From an uncultured Roseobacter sp. (GTDB taxonomy: Bacteria > Pseudomonadota > Alphaproteobacteria > Rhodobacterales > Rhodobacteraceae): a stretch of 64,000 nucleotides of DNA. The position numbers were made by a program, and so were the translations under genes. Numbering within the stretch: the first letter of the stretch is position 1; every line of letters begins with the position of its first letter. Below are positions 35,293 to 44,142 of this stretch, piece by piece. The notes under the pieces are model-generated. The model did not search any database. It was not told where the DNA came from and saw only the letters and a program-made list of their open reading frames with translations. The stretch is from the NCBI RefSeq assembly GCF_947495275.1, contig NZ_CANLYL010000010.1, positions 116,585 through 180,584 on the forward strand, written 5' to 3'.

Positions 35293-37600
35293 CGGCGCTG
35301 GCCTTGCTGCCAGATGTCATCAGTGCGGCCATGGCGGTCTCCTGCTCCTCGATCTCTTCCTCGCTGGGCAATTCGACCGCGCCATCCGTATCGGCGCCGA
35401 AGGAACAGTCAAACTCAGGCAGTTCCGACCCCTCTTGAAGATAGACGAAGCTGGTTGGTACCTTGACCTCCCAGGGCGCGTCCACGGGCATCCCGTCACC
35501 CTTACCAAGCTGCACTGAAGCGTGCAGTTCTTCGAGAAGCGAAAGATGCGTATCGTCGTCAAAGGCCGGCACTTCACCACCTGCCCAAATCATGTTTGTG
35601 CGCAAGAAATATAGAACAGACCGTTCATAGTTCGGGCGCAGCGGGACGACGACCCGCGCAAAACCGGATCTGAGAAACTGATCAAAGAGCGCGTCACCTG
35701 TTTCGGCCTCGCGAAAAAGTTCGTCCCACCTTTGACGATCTGTCCAGAAGTAGGGATAGAGCTTGTAAGTAATCATTTCCCATTCGAACGCTTCCTCGGC
35801 AAAGGCCGCCGTGACACCATTGACGTTGTTCGCTTGCCAGTTGGGAATGCCAAAGAGCCCGGACAGATTGATCTCCATCCGCCCGTCGGGCAACTCGTTC
35901 AGCTTTTGCGGCTGCTCTGCGAAGGAGGTGTGCCGGGTCAGAATGTCGATACAGTGCTTGCGCAGCTCTTCGGCCTCGATCCGCCGGTAGGTCTCCTCGC
36001 GCGGCTGTGCCTTGAGCGCACCGACTTGATTGTCGCGGGACGACTCTGCCTGCTGAAGCTCCTGATCATAAGCGGTTTGCTTATTGGTGTAGGCCTGCAG
36101 AATCTTGGCATAGGTATCGATCTGCCATTGCTGCAACGTCTCATCGTTACGTTCCATCTTGTAGAGCAGATTGAAGTAGAATTTGCCTTCGAATTCCGCC
36201 CCGATGGTGATTGGAATTTCGCCTTCGAGCGGGTCTGGTGAGGGATGCCATTCGTCGAAACGATTGGTGCTGACCATGATGTCCTTGTCGTTGTCGGCAC
36301 CATCGTTGTGGGTCAGGTAATAACAGGTCACACCCATCACGTTGACCAGCAGCATATTGACGTCCGACGACGTGTCGGAAAAGCCGATGGTCGTGTAGTA
36401 ACCGTATTTGACATCGGTGTTCGTGCCGTTCTTGTCGGGTCGACCGATCTGGGTCATCGGGATATTGGCCTGCCATTCCACCAGGTGATATCCTTGGTCA
36501 ACAATGACCGTGTCGATCGTCTTGGCGAGGGTTGGTTCGTTGTGGTCCTGCACACCATTGTCGGAAGTGCCGGGATCAGCGTCGGGGTGCGAAATGCCCT
36601 TGCCCTTCACAAGAGTCAGGGGCGGCGGCGGCGCGATATCCGTGGCGTCATAGGTTGCGGCGAGGCTTGCATAGTTGGCCTCGGTAACGTCCTGATAGCT
36701 TTTAATGGGCGGTGAAAGATCACGCGGATGGACGGGCGGGTCGATGTCCGCAAGTTCCTGACGGTCGATCAATTTTGCCAGGTCGCGCAGAAAGAAGGCG
36801 GGTTCAGGCACATAGAATTGCAGGAACAATCGTTTGCCGTAGTCGAAAAGCTGCGCATTGTAGTATTTGTCGATCCAGCGGTAGATGCCAGTGATATGGG
36901 TATCGCTTTCGGTGTTGTTGAAGCCTTGCAGCGTGGTTTTCACCGACTCTGTCACGATGGTGACTTTTTTGGATTCACTCACCGCCTCGCGCACGCGCTT
37001 GGTGGCTTCTTCTGTCACCGTTTTGGCGTATTCCTGCGATGTTGTGAGCGACGCGTCCTTGGAAGAGGTGTAGGAAGCATTGGCACCGATGGTCGCTGAG
37101 AAGGCCGGCGCATTGTAGGATGCGCTGATATTGCCGCTGACAGATGTCTGCTGACTTTGCGCCTCCTGCGATTGGACCGAAAGGGAAAACCGTTCCTCAA
37201 ACCCGGAGGTTTGGGTTTCCTCGATCTCACGTTCAAAGGAACTTTCGGTGGTATCCGTGATGCTATTGAGGTCACGGCTGCTGAATTCGCGGCGCTCGCG
37301 GGCCATGACATTTTCGATCTGCGCGATCTCACCCATCTTGTAACCGCACAAGTTTTGCTCAACGACCAGCAGGTCGCCGACGGTCACGGGCGCAAGGCAG
37401 CTTTGCCGCAAGGGCCGGAAATGGATGCATGATTTGATCGGTTGCAGCAGATCGTCGTCACCTCCAAAGATCGGTAGAACTGAGTTCAGAGATGTCAGTG
37501 GCTTGTCGGTTGCGGTATCTTGCGCAGCAGTGGTTGTTGCGGCGGTCTTGTTGGCGGCGGTATCCGAACGCCCGGATTGTGATGTCTTCGTTCTTTTCAT
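35285..37600 (-). CDS. Large unrecognised protein with Ser/Thr-rich segment
   Basis: About 771 residues from the ATG at 37600, chosen because GGAGAG precedes it; an ATG at 37618 is also in frame. No signal peptide. Residues about 90-275 hold the best conserved-looking block: GEIAQIENVMARERREF, a Glu/Ser/Thr-rich stretch, an alternating polar/hydrophobic segment NISASYNAPAFSATIGANAS, and GIYRWIDKYYNAQLFDYGKR ending in FYVPEP. A long glutamine-rich coiled coil lies near 500-540. I have an unverified impression of a widespread unnamed family with this block. The function is unknown. The gene is translationally close to its neighbours. Confidence 0.8.
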   Translation of the reverse strand: MKRTKTSQSGRSDTAANKTAATTTAAQDTATDKPLTSLNSVLPIFGGDDDLLQPIKSCIHFRPLRQSCLAPVTVGDLLVVEQNLCGYKMGEIAQIENVMARERREFSSRDLNSITDTTESSFEREIEETQTSGFEERFSLSVQSQEAQSQQTSVSGNISASYNAPAFSATIGANASYTSSKDASLTTSQEYAKTVTEEATKRVREAVSESKKVTIVTESVKTTLQGFNNTESDTHITGIYRWIDKYYNAQLFDYGKRLFLQFYVPEPAFFLRDLAKLIDRQELADIDPPVHPRDLSPPIKSYQDVTEANYASLAATYDATDIAPPPPLTLVKGKGISHPDADPGTSDNGVQDHNEPTLAKTIDTVIVDQGYHLVEWQANIPMTQIGRPDKNGTNTDVKYGYYTTIGFSDTSSDVNMLLVNVMGVTCYYLTHNDGADNDKDIMVSTNRFDEWHPSPDPLEGEIPITIGAEFEGKFYFNLLYKMERNDETLQQWQIDTYAKILQAYTNKQTAYDQELQQAESSRDNQVGALKAQPREETYRRIEAEELRKHCIDILTRHTSFAEQPQKLNELPDGRMEINLSGLFGIPNWQANNVNGVTAAFAEEAFEWEMITYKLYPYFWTDRQRWDELFREAETGDALFDQFLRSGFARVVVPLRPNYERSVLYFLRTNMIWAGGEVPAFDDDTHLSLLEELHASVQLGKGDGMPVDAPWEVKVPTSFVYLQEGSELPEFDCSFGADTDGAVELPSEEEIEEQETAMAALMTSGSKASADG

Positions 37601-37624
37601 TTTGGCTCTCCGTTTCATCGGCTG

Positions 37625-38266
37625 CTAGGCTAGGTTGTCGTAGCTCAGGAGATTTTTGGGCAACGTCGCCTCGTAGGCATCGAAGTCGTAGTATGGCCAT
37701 GTGATCGGCGGCGTGGGCTTCAGGTTTTCGATGCGCAGCAGGGTCAGAAGATGCATCCCGCGAATGGCATCGATGTGATGGTTCGTTTCGACCTGATGGA
37801 TACCCGCCATCACACAGACCGCGTAAAGCGACTCCCAGATCACAGAGTACTCCAGAAACAGGACCAAAAGCGCAGGTGGCGGCAGCACTGGATTATGGAA
37901 AAAATTCGAAGTCGCCAGCGCGGGTATGCGGTCTTCGAGCAGGGCAATGATGCTTGCCAGTTCTACGCCTTCCGTAGTGCTGCCGTCCCGGTTGTGAACC
38001 GGCCCCCGCAGCTCAGAACGCAGGGTGTCGGTCACCGTCTCGAATTGCAGTTGATAATATCGCTCTGCGCTAAAGAAGAGAGGGCCTTCCATCATGGCCC
38101 TGGCAAGAACCACCTTCTGCAAATAATTGTCGGTCCCGATGAGTTGCTCGCGCAGTGGTGCCTGTGTATCCGTTCTGAGGTCACGGATATAGCGCAGGCG
38201 TTTCAGTTTTTGCCGGATGCGTTCGGGCTGTCTCAGTGTAATGAATTCCAGAGTGGTCTCTGACAT
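37625..38266 (-). CDS. Unrecognised 213-residue protein
   Basis: Start at ATG 38266, with GAGG eight bases upstream; a GTG at 38281 is also in frame. About 213 residues, no signal peptide, no domain recognised. The first third is basic (PERIRQKLKRLRYIRDLR). The middle is helical with a Pro-rich, hydrophobic turn (NPVLPPPALLVLFLEYSVIW) near 130-155. The C-terminus is aromatic and acidic (PYYDFDAYEATLPKNLL). It is the second gene of the operon and lies 24 bases before the large protein gene. Confidence 0.75.
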   Translation of the reverse strand: MSETTLEFITLRQPERIRQKLKRLRYIRDLRTDTQAPLREQLIGTDNYLQKVVLARAMMEGPLFFSAERYYQLQFETVTDTLRSELRGPVHNRDGSTTEGVELASIIALLEDRIPALATSNFFHNPVLPPPALLVLFLEYSVIWESLYAVCVMAGIHQVETNHHIDAIRGMHLLTLLRIENLKPTPPITWPYYDFDAYEATLPKNLLSYDNLA

Positions 38267-38299
38267 GTCGGCGATCCTCACGTGTCGGAAAAGAAGTGC

Positions 38300-38566
38300 T
38301 CAGTTTGCTGTACCGGGTCTCGGTATCGCGATGCGGCCCGGATCGTCGGAGCGGATTGCAACTGTCTCTTGCGTCGGTGCGACGCTTTGCAAGAGGGCGA
38401 TGGTGAGCAGAATGCCAACGACACTCCAATACGATCGCTGGCCAAAACCAACCCTGCGCCTACGCTGTCGTGTCGGCGGATGTACCAATTGCGGGTGGGT
38501 CCAAAAGACGGTGGCCGGGTGTGCGGGCCAGGGAGAAATACTATTCGGGGGGCGTCTATCTCGCAT
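38300..38566 (-). CDS. Small predicted single-span membrane protein
   Basis: 88 residues from ATG 38566, preceded by AGAGG at suitable spacing. A Pro/Arg-rich N-terminal half (PPTRQRRRRVGF) precedes one hydrophobic span (SYWSVVGILLTIALLQSVA) and a short tail. Basic residues before the span predict cytoplasmic N-terminus. No family recognised. Its stop is 33 bases before the next start, so it is the first gene of the unknown operon. Being small and without homology support, it is the least secure of the four. Confidence 0.55.
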   Translation of the reverse strand: MRDRRPPNSISPWPAHPATVFWTHPQLVHPPTRQRRRRVGFGQRSYWSVVGILLTIALLQSVAPTQETVAIRSDDPGRIAIPRPGTAN

Positions 38567-38734
38567 TGAAATAACCTCTTACAAAATATTGCCGAACCCA
38601 TGCGGTGGGTTCTGCATCACAGATCAACGGTCCTGATTCGTGGTATTGTGCACGCCTGGAGGGAATTGATTCGGGAACCCCTTCGGGAAAAAATCGTGAA
38701 TCCATGGCTCATCACTGAGCAGACTGAAGGTCGT

Positions 38735-40822
38735 ATGAACGGATTTCTGTTGGAACATGGCATTAGGCTCAATTTACTTGGGCCCTTCGAATTGCGCTGC
38801 GGCGATCAGTTCCTATCCGTTTCAGCCCGTAAAGACCGTGGATTGCTGGGTCTCCTCGCCCTTTCCGCCGACAAGTGCATGCTGCGTAACCAACTCGCGG
38901 GAGTTCTTTGGAGCGAGAGTAGCGAACTACGTGCCCGTGACAGCCTGAAACAAGCGCTGCGTCGGCTCAAGTTGTTGTCCGAAGAGGCTGGTATCTGCCT
39001 CATCGAGGCAGATCGACAATCGGTACGGCTCGGACCCGATTTGTCTGTCGATGTATTCGATCTTTTGGATGCTGCGGATGACCTTTCAGAGGATGTTTTA
39101 CAGCTGCGCCGTGGTCCTTTTCTGGAACGCTTGCAGATATCTGATCCGCTTTTTCGAGACTGGATTCTCGCTGAACGCGCGCGACTTGATGCCGTCTTTG
39201 CAGGTCTGGCTTTGCGCCTTATGCGCCGCGGGGAGGCCACCAGGCACTCCAGCGCGATGTCCTATGCGGCACGCCGCCTGCTTTCGGTCGACCCGTTCAA
39301 CGAAGAGGCGGTGCGGACACTCATGCACGGGCACGTCGAACGAGGTGAGCGAAGCCAGGCGTTGCGATGCTACGAGGCGGCGCGCGAACTGCTTGCTGAA
39401 AACCTCGGAATAGAACCCGAGAAAGAGACGACCGAGATTGCAGATCGGATTAGATCGGCTGACACAGTTGGGACAAAAGATGCCGTCGCGCTTCCAACCG
39501 GCACAACAATGATAGCCGTTCTGCCATTCGCCACCCTGGGGGGCGATCCAACGCAAGATTACTTTGCGGATGGGTTGACCGAAGACATCATTACGGATCT
39601 GGGCAAGGTTCGTGACATCGGTGTTACAGCACGCAGCGTGGCATTCGCACTCAAGAACAGAAGCGTTTGCACCATCGAGGTCGCGAGAAGTCTGGGAGCA
39701 AGCCATATCCTACAGGGCAGCGTCCGGCAGGACGGACAATCGGTGCGTGTCACCGCCCGGCTCGTTGACGGAGGATCAGGGGATCAAATCTGGGCCGACC
39801 GCTTCGACCATCCGTTGACCGACATCTTCCTGTTGCAAGACCTGCTCGCACGCCGCGTCGTTAAAGCCCTGCGCGGTGCCCTGTTTCCGGACACCGATGC
39901 AGAGTTCAAAAGAGGTACAAAGGATGTTGAAGCCTACAAACTCTTCCTGAAAGCCCGTTCCTTTTACCTCCGTGGTCTCGATCACCGCAGCCTTGGAACT
40001 GCAAAGCTCCTGCTGACGCAGGCGGTTGAACGTGATCCCAAATATGCAGAGGCGTTTGCACTTCTGGCTCTGTGCGAGTTCTATCTATCCATCAGATCAA
40101 TCGGTGGAGGGGGCGATCCCGGGTTTTCGCGCTGCAGCGAATTGGCGCGCAAGGCTTATGGATTGGATGATGAGTTGGCGGAGGTCAGGGCCGCCGTGGG
40201 CCTCGGGCACTACGCCAAAGGCAACTATGGCGCAGCCGAACGAGAACTGGCGATCGCGGCGCAGATGGATCCAGATCTCTATGAGCCGCCGTTTTTCCTG
40301 GCCCGGAACCACCGCGTTCGCGGCGACCGTGCCCAGGCGGCGCGCCTTTATGCGCAAGCGGCATCTTTGCGCTCAGAGGATTATCGCTCTTCAGGTCTTC
40401 TTGCCGAAGAGCTGCGCGCAATGGGCCGTCATGATGAGGCGACCGAGGCTCTGCGCGAGGCGGGACGCCGGCTCGAAGCGGCGGTAGAACGACACCCTGA
40501 CAACACCGACGCCCTCGCGTTTGGGGCATCTGTCTACGCTGAGCTTGGTCGGATTGATCAGGCCCGAGAGTGGTGTCGTTGGGCCATGATCCTTGGCGAT
40601 GACGATGGCCTGGTACAATTTAACTACAATCTTGCCCGCGCATTTGTGTTTATGGGCCAAGCCGACGAAGCGATAGAACGTTTGGCCCGTCTCTCAAAAA
40701 CCTCAAGCCTTGTGCGGCGGCGCTTGATCGCTTGGATTGCAACGGATTTGGATTTTGCGATTTTGCGCGAAAGTCAGGCTTTCAAGGCGCTCATGGAGGA
40801 GTTCGATGGGTGCGAACTATAG
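38735..40822 (+). CDS. SARP/BTAD-type regulator with TolB-like and TPR domains
   Basis: About 695 residues from the ATG at 38735, preceded by GAAGG; the frame is open to 38600. N-terminal winged helix and bacterial transcriptional activation domain span about 10-235 (LNLLGPFELRCGDQ, KDRGLLGLLALSADKCMLRN, then a helical BTAD with LGIEPEKET). A TolB-like/adenylate-cyclase-associated domain follows (AVLPFATLGGDPTQDYFADG, SHILQGSVRQDGQSVRV). TPR repeats run to the end. No membrane span is evident. It is divergent from the unknown operon, with about 170 bases between, and is the most likely regulator of it. DNA target is inference. Confidence 0.88.
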   Translation: MNGFLLEHGIRLNLLGPFELRCGDQFLSVSARKDRGLLGLLALSADKCMLRNQLAGVLWSESSELRARDSLKQALRRLKLLSEEAGICLIEADRQSVRLGPDLSVDVFDLLDAADDLSEDVLQLRRGPFLERLQISDPLFRDWILAERARLDAVFAGLALRLMRRGEATRHSSAMSYAARRLLSVDPFNEEAVRTLMHGHVERGERSQALRCYEAARELLAENLGIEPEKETTEIADRIRSADTVGTKDAVALPTGTTMIAVLPFATLGGDPTQDYFADGLTEDIITDLGKVRDIGVTARSVAFALKNRSVCTIEVARSLGASHILQGSVRQDGQSVRVTARLVDGGSGDQIWADRFDHPLTDIFLLQDLLARRVVKALRGALFPDTDAEFKRGTKDVEAYKLFLKARSFYLRGLDHRSLGTAKLLLTQAVERDPKYAEAFALLALCEFYLSIRSIGGGGDPGFSRCSELARKAYGLDDELAEVRAAVGLGHYAKGNYGAAERELAIAAQMDPDLYEPPFFLARNHRVRGDRAQAARLYAQAASLRSEDYRSSGLLAEELRAMGRHDEATEALREAGRRLEAAVERHPDNTDALAFGASVYAELGRIDQAREWCRWAMILGDDDGLVQFNYNLARAFVFMGQADEAIERLARLSKTSSLVRRRLIAWIATDLDFAILRESQAFKALMEEFDGCEL

Positions 40823-40881
40823 GCCGTAGTTGGATGTAAATTGGCTTGCGGGGTTGGGTCTGACCATTTCATCGCAGTTTT

Positions 40882-40914
40882 GCTCAAGCCCCTTCAAGGT
40901 GCGGGGCCCTGAGC
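40882..40914. terminator. Imperfect hairpin between convergent genes
   Basis: Two stacked 5-bp stems (GCTCA / TGAGC and GCCCC / GGGGC) with a small internal loop and a 10-base loop, between the convergent stops of the SARP-type regulator and the secretion adaptor. The rest of this 276-base gap shows nothing I recognise. No T-run on either strand. Confidence 0.4.
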
Positions 40915-41098
40915 AGGCTGATGTTGGCGCGTTCAGGCATTTGGCGCTACAGACTTTGGAGAGGTTTATTCGCTTGTCTGGATTCAATCCGACCATGGTT
41001 TCTGCAACTTAGCTGTGTCTCAGGAAATTTCTATCAGGACAGATTTGGGTTTGGTCGCAATGATTGCGGGTCAATGTAGTGCGCATCACCGAGCAGAT

Positions 41099-42412
41099 TT
41101 ACCCTTCCCGAAAGGCTTTCGTGAAGTAGTCGGTGAGGGGTTTTGCGAGATAGCTTAGGGGAGAGCGCTCGGAGGTTTTGATGAACGCATCCACAGGCAT
41201 GCCGGGGAGGAGAACCTGCCCTCCCAGCTTTTCCATTTCACCCTGAACAGGGATCAGTTCCGCCTGATAATAGGACATGCCCGTGGTCTCGTCGGTAAAG
41301 ATATCGGCGGAGAGCTTGGTGACCCGCCCGGTTATCTCAGGCGTCAAACGTTGATCAAAGGCGGCAAAACGCAAGGTGGCGGCCTGTCCCACATGAACCT
41401 GATCCACGTGAATTGGATCTACGCGGGCGGAAACCACCATCGGCTGATCCTGCGGGATGATGTACATGATCGGTTCAGCGGGAGAAACAACTGATTGCAG
41501 GGCGAAAACCCTTGACCCGTAGATGACGCCGCTCACGGGCGCGCGCAGGTCCATGCGCGACAACGTGTCCTTGGTGCTGAGCCTGCGCTGGACCAGTTCC
41601 ACTTCCTGGAATTGCAAATCCCGCAGTGTCGTGATTGCCTCTTCGCGCAGTCGCGTTGTCAAGGCGATCCGTTCGATATTGAGAGCGGCGATCTGCCCCC
41701 GTAGTTGTGCGACATTGGCCGTTACGTTGCCAATCTCCCCCAAAAGACGCGCCTGTTCCCGTTGCAGCGCCGAAACACGCGAGGCTTGGGCAAGCCCCTT
41801 TTCCAGTAGCGACTGTGCATCCCGCAATTCCGTTTCGATCAACGCTTCCTGGGTTTCGAGTGCCGCGAGCTGGGCAGTAGCCCCCAGGATCTGGTTCTCG
41901 GCCTGGGCAATTTGTTCGGCGATCTGTTCTGAACTCTGTTCAAGCGAGGCGGCACGCGCACCAAAAAGTCTGGTCTGTCCGTCGATCAATGCCTGGACCG
42001 CCGGATCCCGCGCGGCTTCTTCGCGCAGGTCATCGGAGATCGGAAGACCATCCAGACCGTCGCGTTCCGCCTGCAAGCGGGCCTTGCGGGCCAGGATTTC
42101 GAAAAGCTGCCCTTCGATGATGGCAAGTTCCGAGCGCAGTTGCGTGTCATCAAACTGCAGCACAACGTCGCCAGCGGATACCACGTCACCATCTTTCACG
42201 AGCAGCGCACCAACAACACCGCCCTGCGGGTGTTGCAGTACCTGACGGTTGGATTCCACCTGGATCATTCCAGAGGCGATCACGGCACCCGCGATCCGCG
42301 CCTGAACACTCCAAACACCCAAAACACCCACGAGAACCATCAAGGCAGCCATCCCGATCAACAACGGGCCTGTTGCTTTCCATCTACGGGCTTTACGTCG
42401 TGTCTTGCTCAT
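41099..42412 (-). CDS. HlyD-family periplasmic adaptor of a type I secretion system
   Basis: 437 residues. One N-terminal membrane span (LLIGMAALMVLVGVLGVWSV) precedes a lipoyl/beta-barrel hybrid: HPQGGVVGALLVKDGDVVSAGDVVLQFDD is the first half of the split lipoyl motif, a long coiled-coil hairpin spans about 120-290, and LRAPVSGVIYGSRVFA closes the lipoyl domain. The C-terminus (ADIFTDETTGMSYYQAELIP to LLPGMPVDAFIKT) is typical of PrtE/HlyD. It links an inner-membrane ABC exporter to an outer-membrane TolC channel. Its start overlaps the ATPase gene stop by ATGA. Confidence 0.93.
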   Translation of the reverse strand: MSKTRRKARRWKATGPLLIGMAALMVLVGVLGVWSVQARIAGAVIASGMIQVESNRQVLQHPQGGVVGALLVKDGDVVSAGDVVLQFDDTQLRSELAIIEGQLFEILARKARLQAERDGLDGLPISDDLREEAARDPAVQALIDGQTRLFGARAASLEQSSEQIAEQIAQAENQILGATAQLAALETQEALIETELRDAQSLLEKGLAQASRVSALQREQARLLGEIGNVTANVAQLRGQIAALNIERIALTTRLREEAITTLRDLQFQEVELVQRRLSTKDTLSRMDLRAPVSGVIYGSRVFALQSVVSPAEPIMYIIPQDQPMVVSARVDPIHVDQVHVGQAATLRFAAFDQRLTPEITGRVTKLSADIFTDETTGMSYYQAELIPVQGEMEKLGGQVLLPGMPVDAFIKTSERSPLSYLAKPLTDYFTKAFREG

Positions 42413-44142
42413 GATGACTTCGCCTGGGTGAGCGATTGCTTGATCGTTTCCACATTGCTCACCATCGATTTGAGGACTTCGTCACGCGCGCCATCTGCCT
42501 TGATCTGACCGCCTTCGATGACCAGCAACCGGTCGCATTCGGAAATGGCTGAGGGGCGGTGGGTCATGATCACCACAGCGCGACCTCTGGCTTTGAAGTC
42601 ACGTACTGCCGAATTCAGGGCGATTGAGCCATCATTGTCCAATGCAGAATTTGGCTCATCCAAGATGAGCAGAACGGGGTCTCCGTAGAACGCCCGCGCC
42701 AGAGCGATGCGTTGGCGTTGCCCACCCGACAGTTGTCCGTCATCGCCATGGACAATTGTTTTGTACCCATCGGGGAGTGAAAGGATCATCTCGTGCGCAT
42801 TGGCACGCTTGGCGGCTTCAACCACCTTTGCATCATCCGGCTGTGTCGACATGCGCGCAATATTCTCAGCGATCGTACCGGAAAAGAGCACGACATTCTG
42901 CGGCAGGTAGCCGATGTAAGAGCCCAAAGCATCAGGGTCATATTGATCCAGCGTTGCGCCGCCAAACCGAACCTCTCCTGCGGTGATCCGTGTGAGGCCC
43001 AAGAGGGTTTTTGCAAGTGTTGTCTTGCCTGATCCGCTTTTGCCGATCACGCCGAGAGCTTCCCCTTCGCCCAGATAAAAGGATACCGCCTTTAAAGTGG
43101 GAAATTTTGCACCAGCTGCCATCACGGAAACCCCGGCAACGGAGATGTTGGCATGGGGTTGCGGGAGCGCATGAGCCTCACGCAGTTCCGGCGTTTTTTC
43201 CAGCAATTGAGCCAAGGAGTACCACGCCGCGCGCGCCTGCTGGACCATGTTCCATTGTCCTAGCGCCTGCTGGACCGGGGCAAGGGCGCGTCCCATCAGG
43301 ATCGAGCTGGCAATCATCGCACCGGCGGTCACTTCGCCCTGCAATACCAGATAGGCTCCCAACGCCAGCATCGCCGATTGCAGAAACAGCGTGAAGGACT
43401 TCGAAATTGCGGTGAAAATGCCCGTCCAGTCGCTGGCGCGCATGGAGGTTTCAAGCGATGCGTCCCGAAGGTCATGCCAACGGTCTGCGACCGACGCACT
43501 CATGCCCTGCGCGCGCACGACTTCTGCCGCGCGGCGCGCTTGTTCGGCGAAGCTTTGGGCGCGTTGCGAAACGACTTGTGCTTCCAGCGTTTTGGATTTC
43601 GTCAGCCAATTGTTCAGCAACGTGATGATCGCCAGTGTCGCGCTACCGACAACCGCCAGCCACCCCAACCAGGGATGAAAGATGAAAATCGCTGCAAGGA
43701 AGACAGGGGTCCAGGGAATATCGAAAAGCGCGATCACCACCGGCGAGGCGAAGAGCGTCCGAACCGTTTCGAGGTCCCGTAACCCACTGGCGGGGGCCGC
43801 CCTTTCGGACGGGACCACTGCGCGCCTGAGAATGGCCTCAAACACCCGATCATCCATTTGAGACTGAAACCGCGCGCCAAACCGCGCCAGCACCCGGCCG
43901 CGCGCATAATCAAGAACCATCATCAAAGCGAAGAGTACTGCGACCAAAAGAAAAAGCGCGACAAGCGTCTCTTCCGAACGAGACCCCAAAACCCGGTCGT
44001 ACACCTGAAGCATGAAAAGAGGCCCGGTCAGCATCAGAAGGTTCACAAAGATGCTGAACCCAAACACCGCCCACAAAAGCCAAGCGCCAGCCCGCCGCGC
44101 GCGGCGCAGCTCCTGAAGACCAGGTTGAGTTCTGTCGGTCAC
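42409..44142 (-). CDS. Type I secretion ABC transporter, permease/ATPase (PrtD type)
   Basis: 577 residues. Six membrane spans over about 20-300, then a nucleotide-binding domain: Walker A IGKSGSGKTTLAK, signature LSGGQRQRIALARAFYG, Walker B LLILDEPNSALD, and the H-loop MTHRPSA. No C39-type peptidase domain, so substrates are not of the double-glycine bacteriocin kind; PrtD-type exporters move RTX proteins, lipases or proteases. It is the first gene of a two-gene operon with the adaptor. No RTX nonapeptide-rich protein or TolC gene is in the window. Confidence 0.93.
   Translation of the reverse strand: MTDRTQPGLQELRRARRAGAWLLWAVFGFSIFVNLLMLTGPLFMLQVYDRVLGSRSEETLVALFLLVAVLFALMMVLDYARGRVLARFGARFQSQMDDRVFEAILRRAVVPSERAAPASGLRDLETVRTLFASPVVIALFDIPWTPVFLAAIFIFHPWLGWLAVVGSATLAIITLLNNWLTKSKTLEAQVVSQRAQSFAEQARRAAEVVRAQGMSASVADRWHDLRDASLETSMRASDWTGIFTAISKSFTLFLQSAMLALGAYLVLQGEVTAGAMIASSILMGRALAPVQQALGQWNMVQQARAAWYSLAQLLEKTPELREAHALPQPHANISVAGVSVMAAGAKFPTLKAVSFYLGEGEALGVIGKSGSGKTTLAKTLLGLTRITAGEVRFGGATLDQYDPDALGSYIGYLPQNVVLFSGTIAENIARMSTQPDDAKVVEAAKRANAHEMILSLPDGYKTIVHGDDGQLSGGQRQRIALARAFYGDPVLLILDEPNSALDNDGSIALNSAVRDFKARGRAVVIMTHRPSAISECDRLLVIEGGQIKADGARDEVLKSMVSNVETIKQSLTQAKSS

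Noticed and set aside
38278..38601. Alternative 107-codon minus-strand frame over the small membrane protein
   Set aside because: Cys/Pro/Arg text with no membrane span or start signal; the 88-codon frame has both.
40830..41012. 60-codon plus-strand open frame after the SARP-type regulator
   Set aside because: No ribosome binding site or recognisable pattern; the region holds a hairpin between convergent genes.
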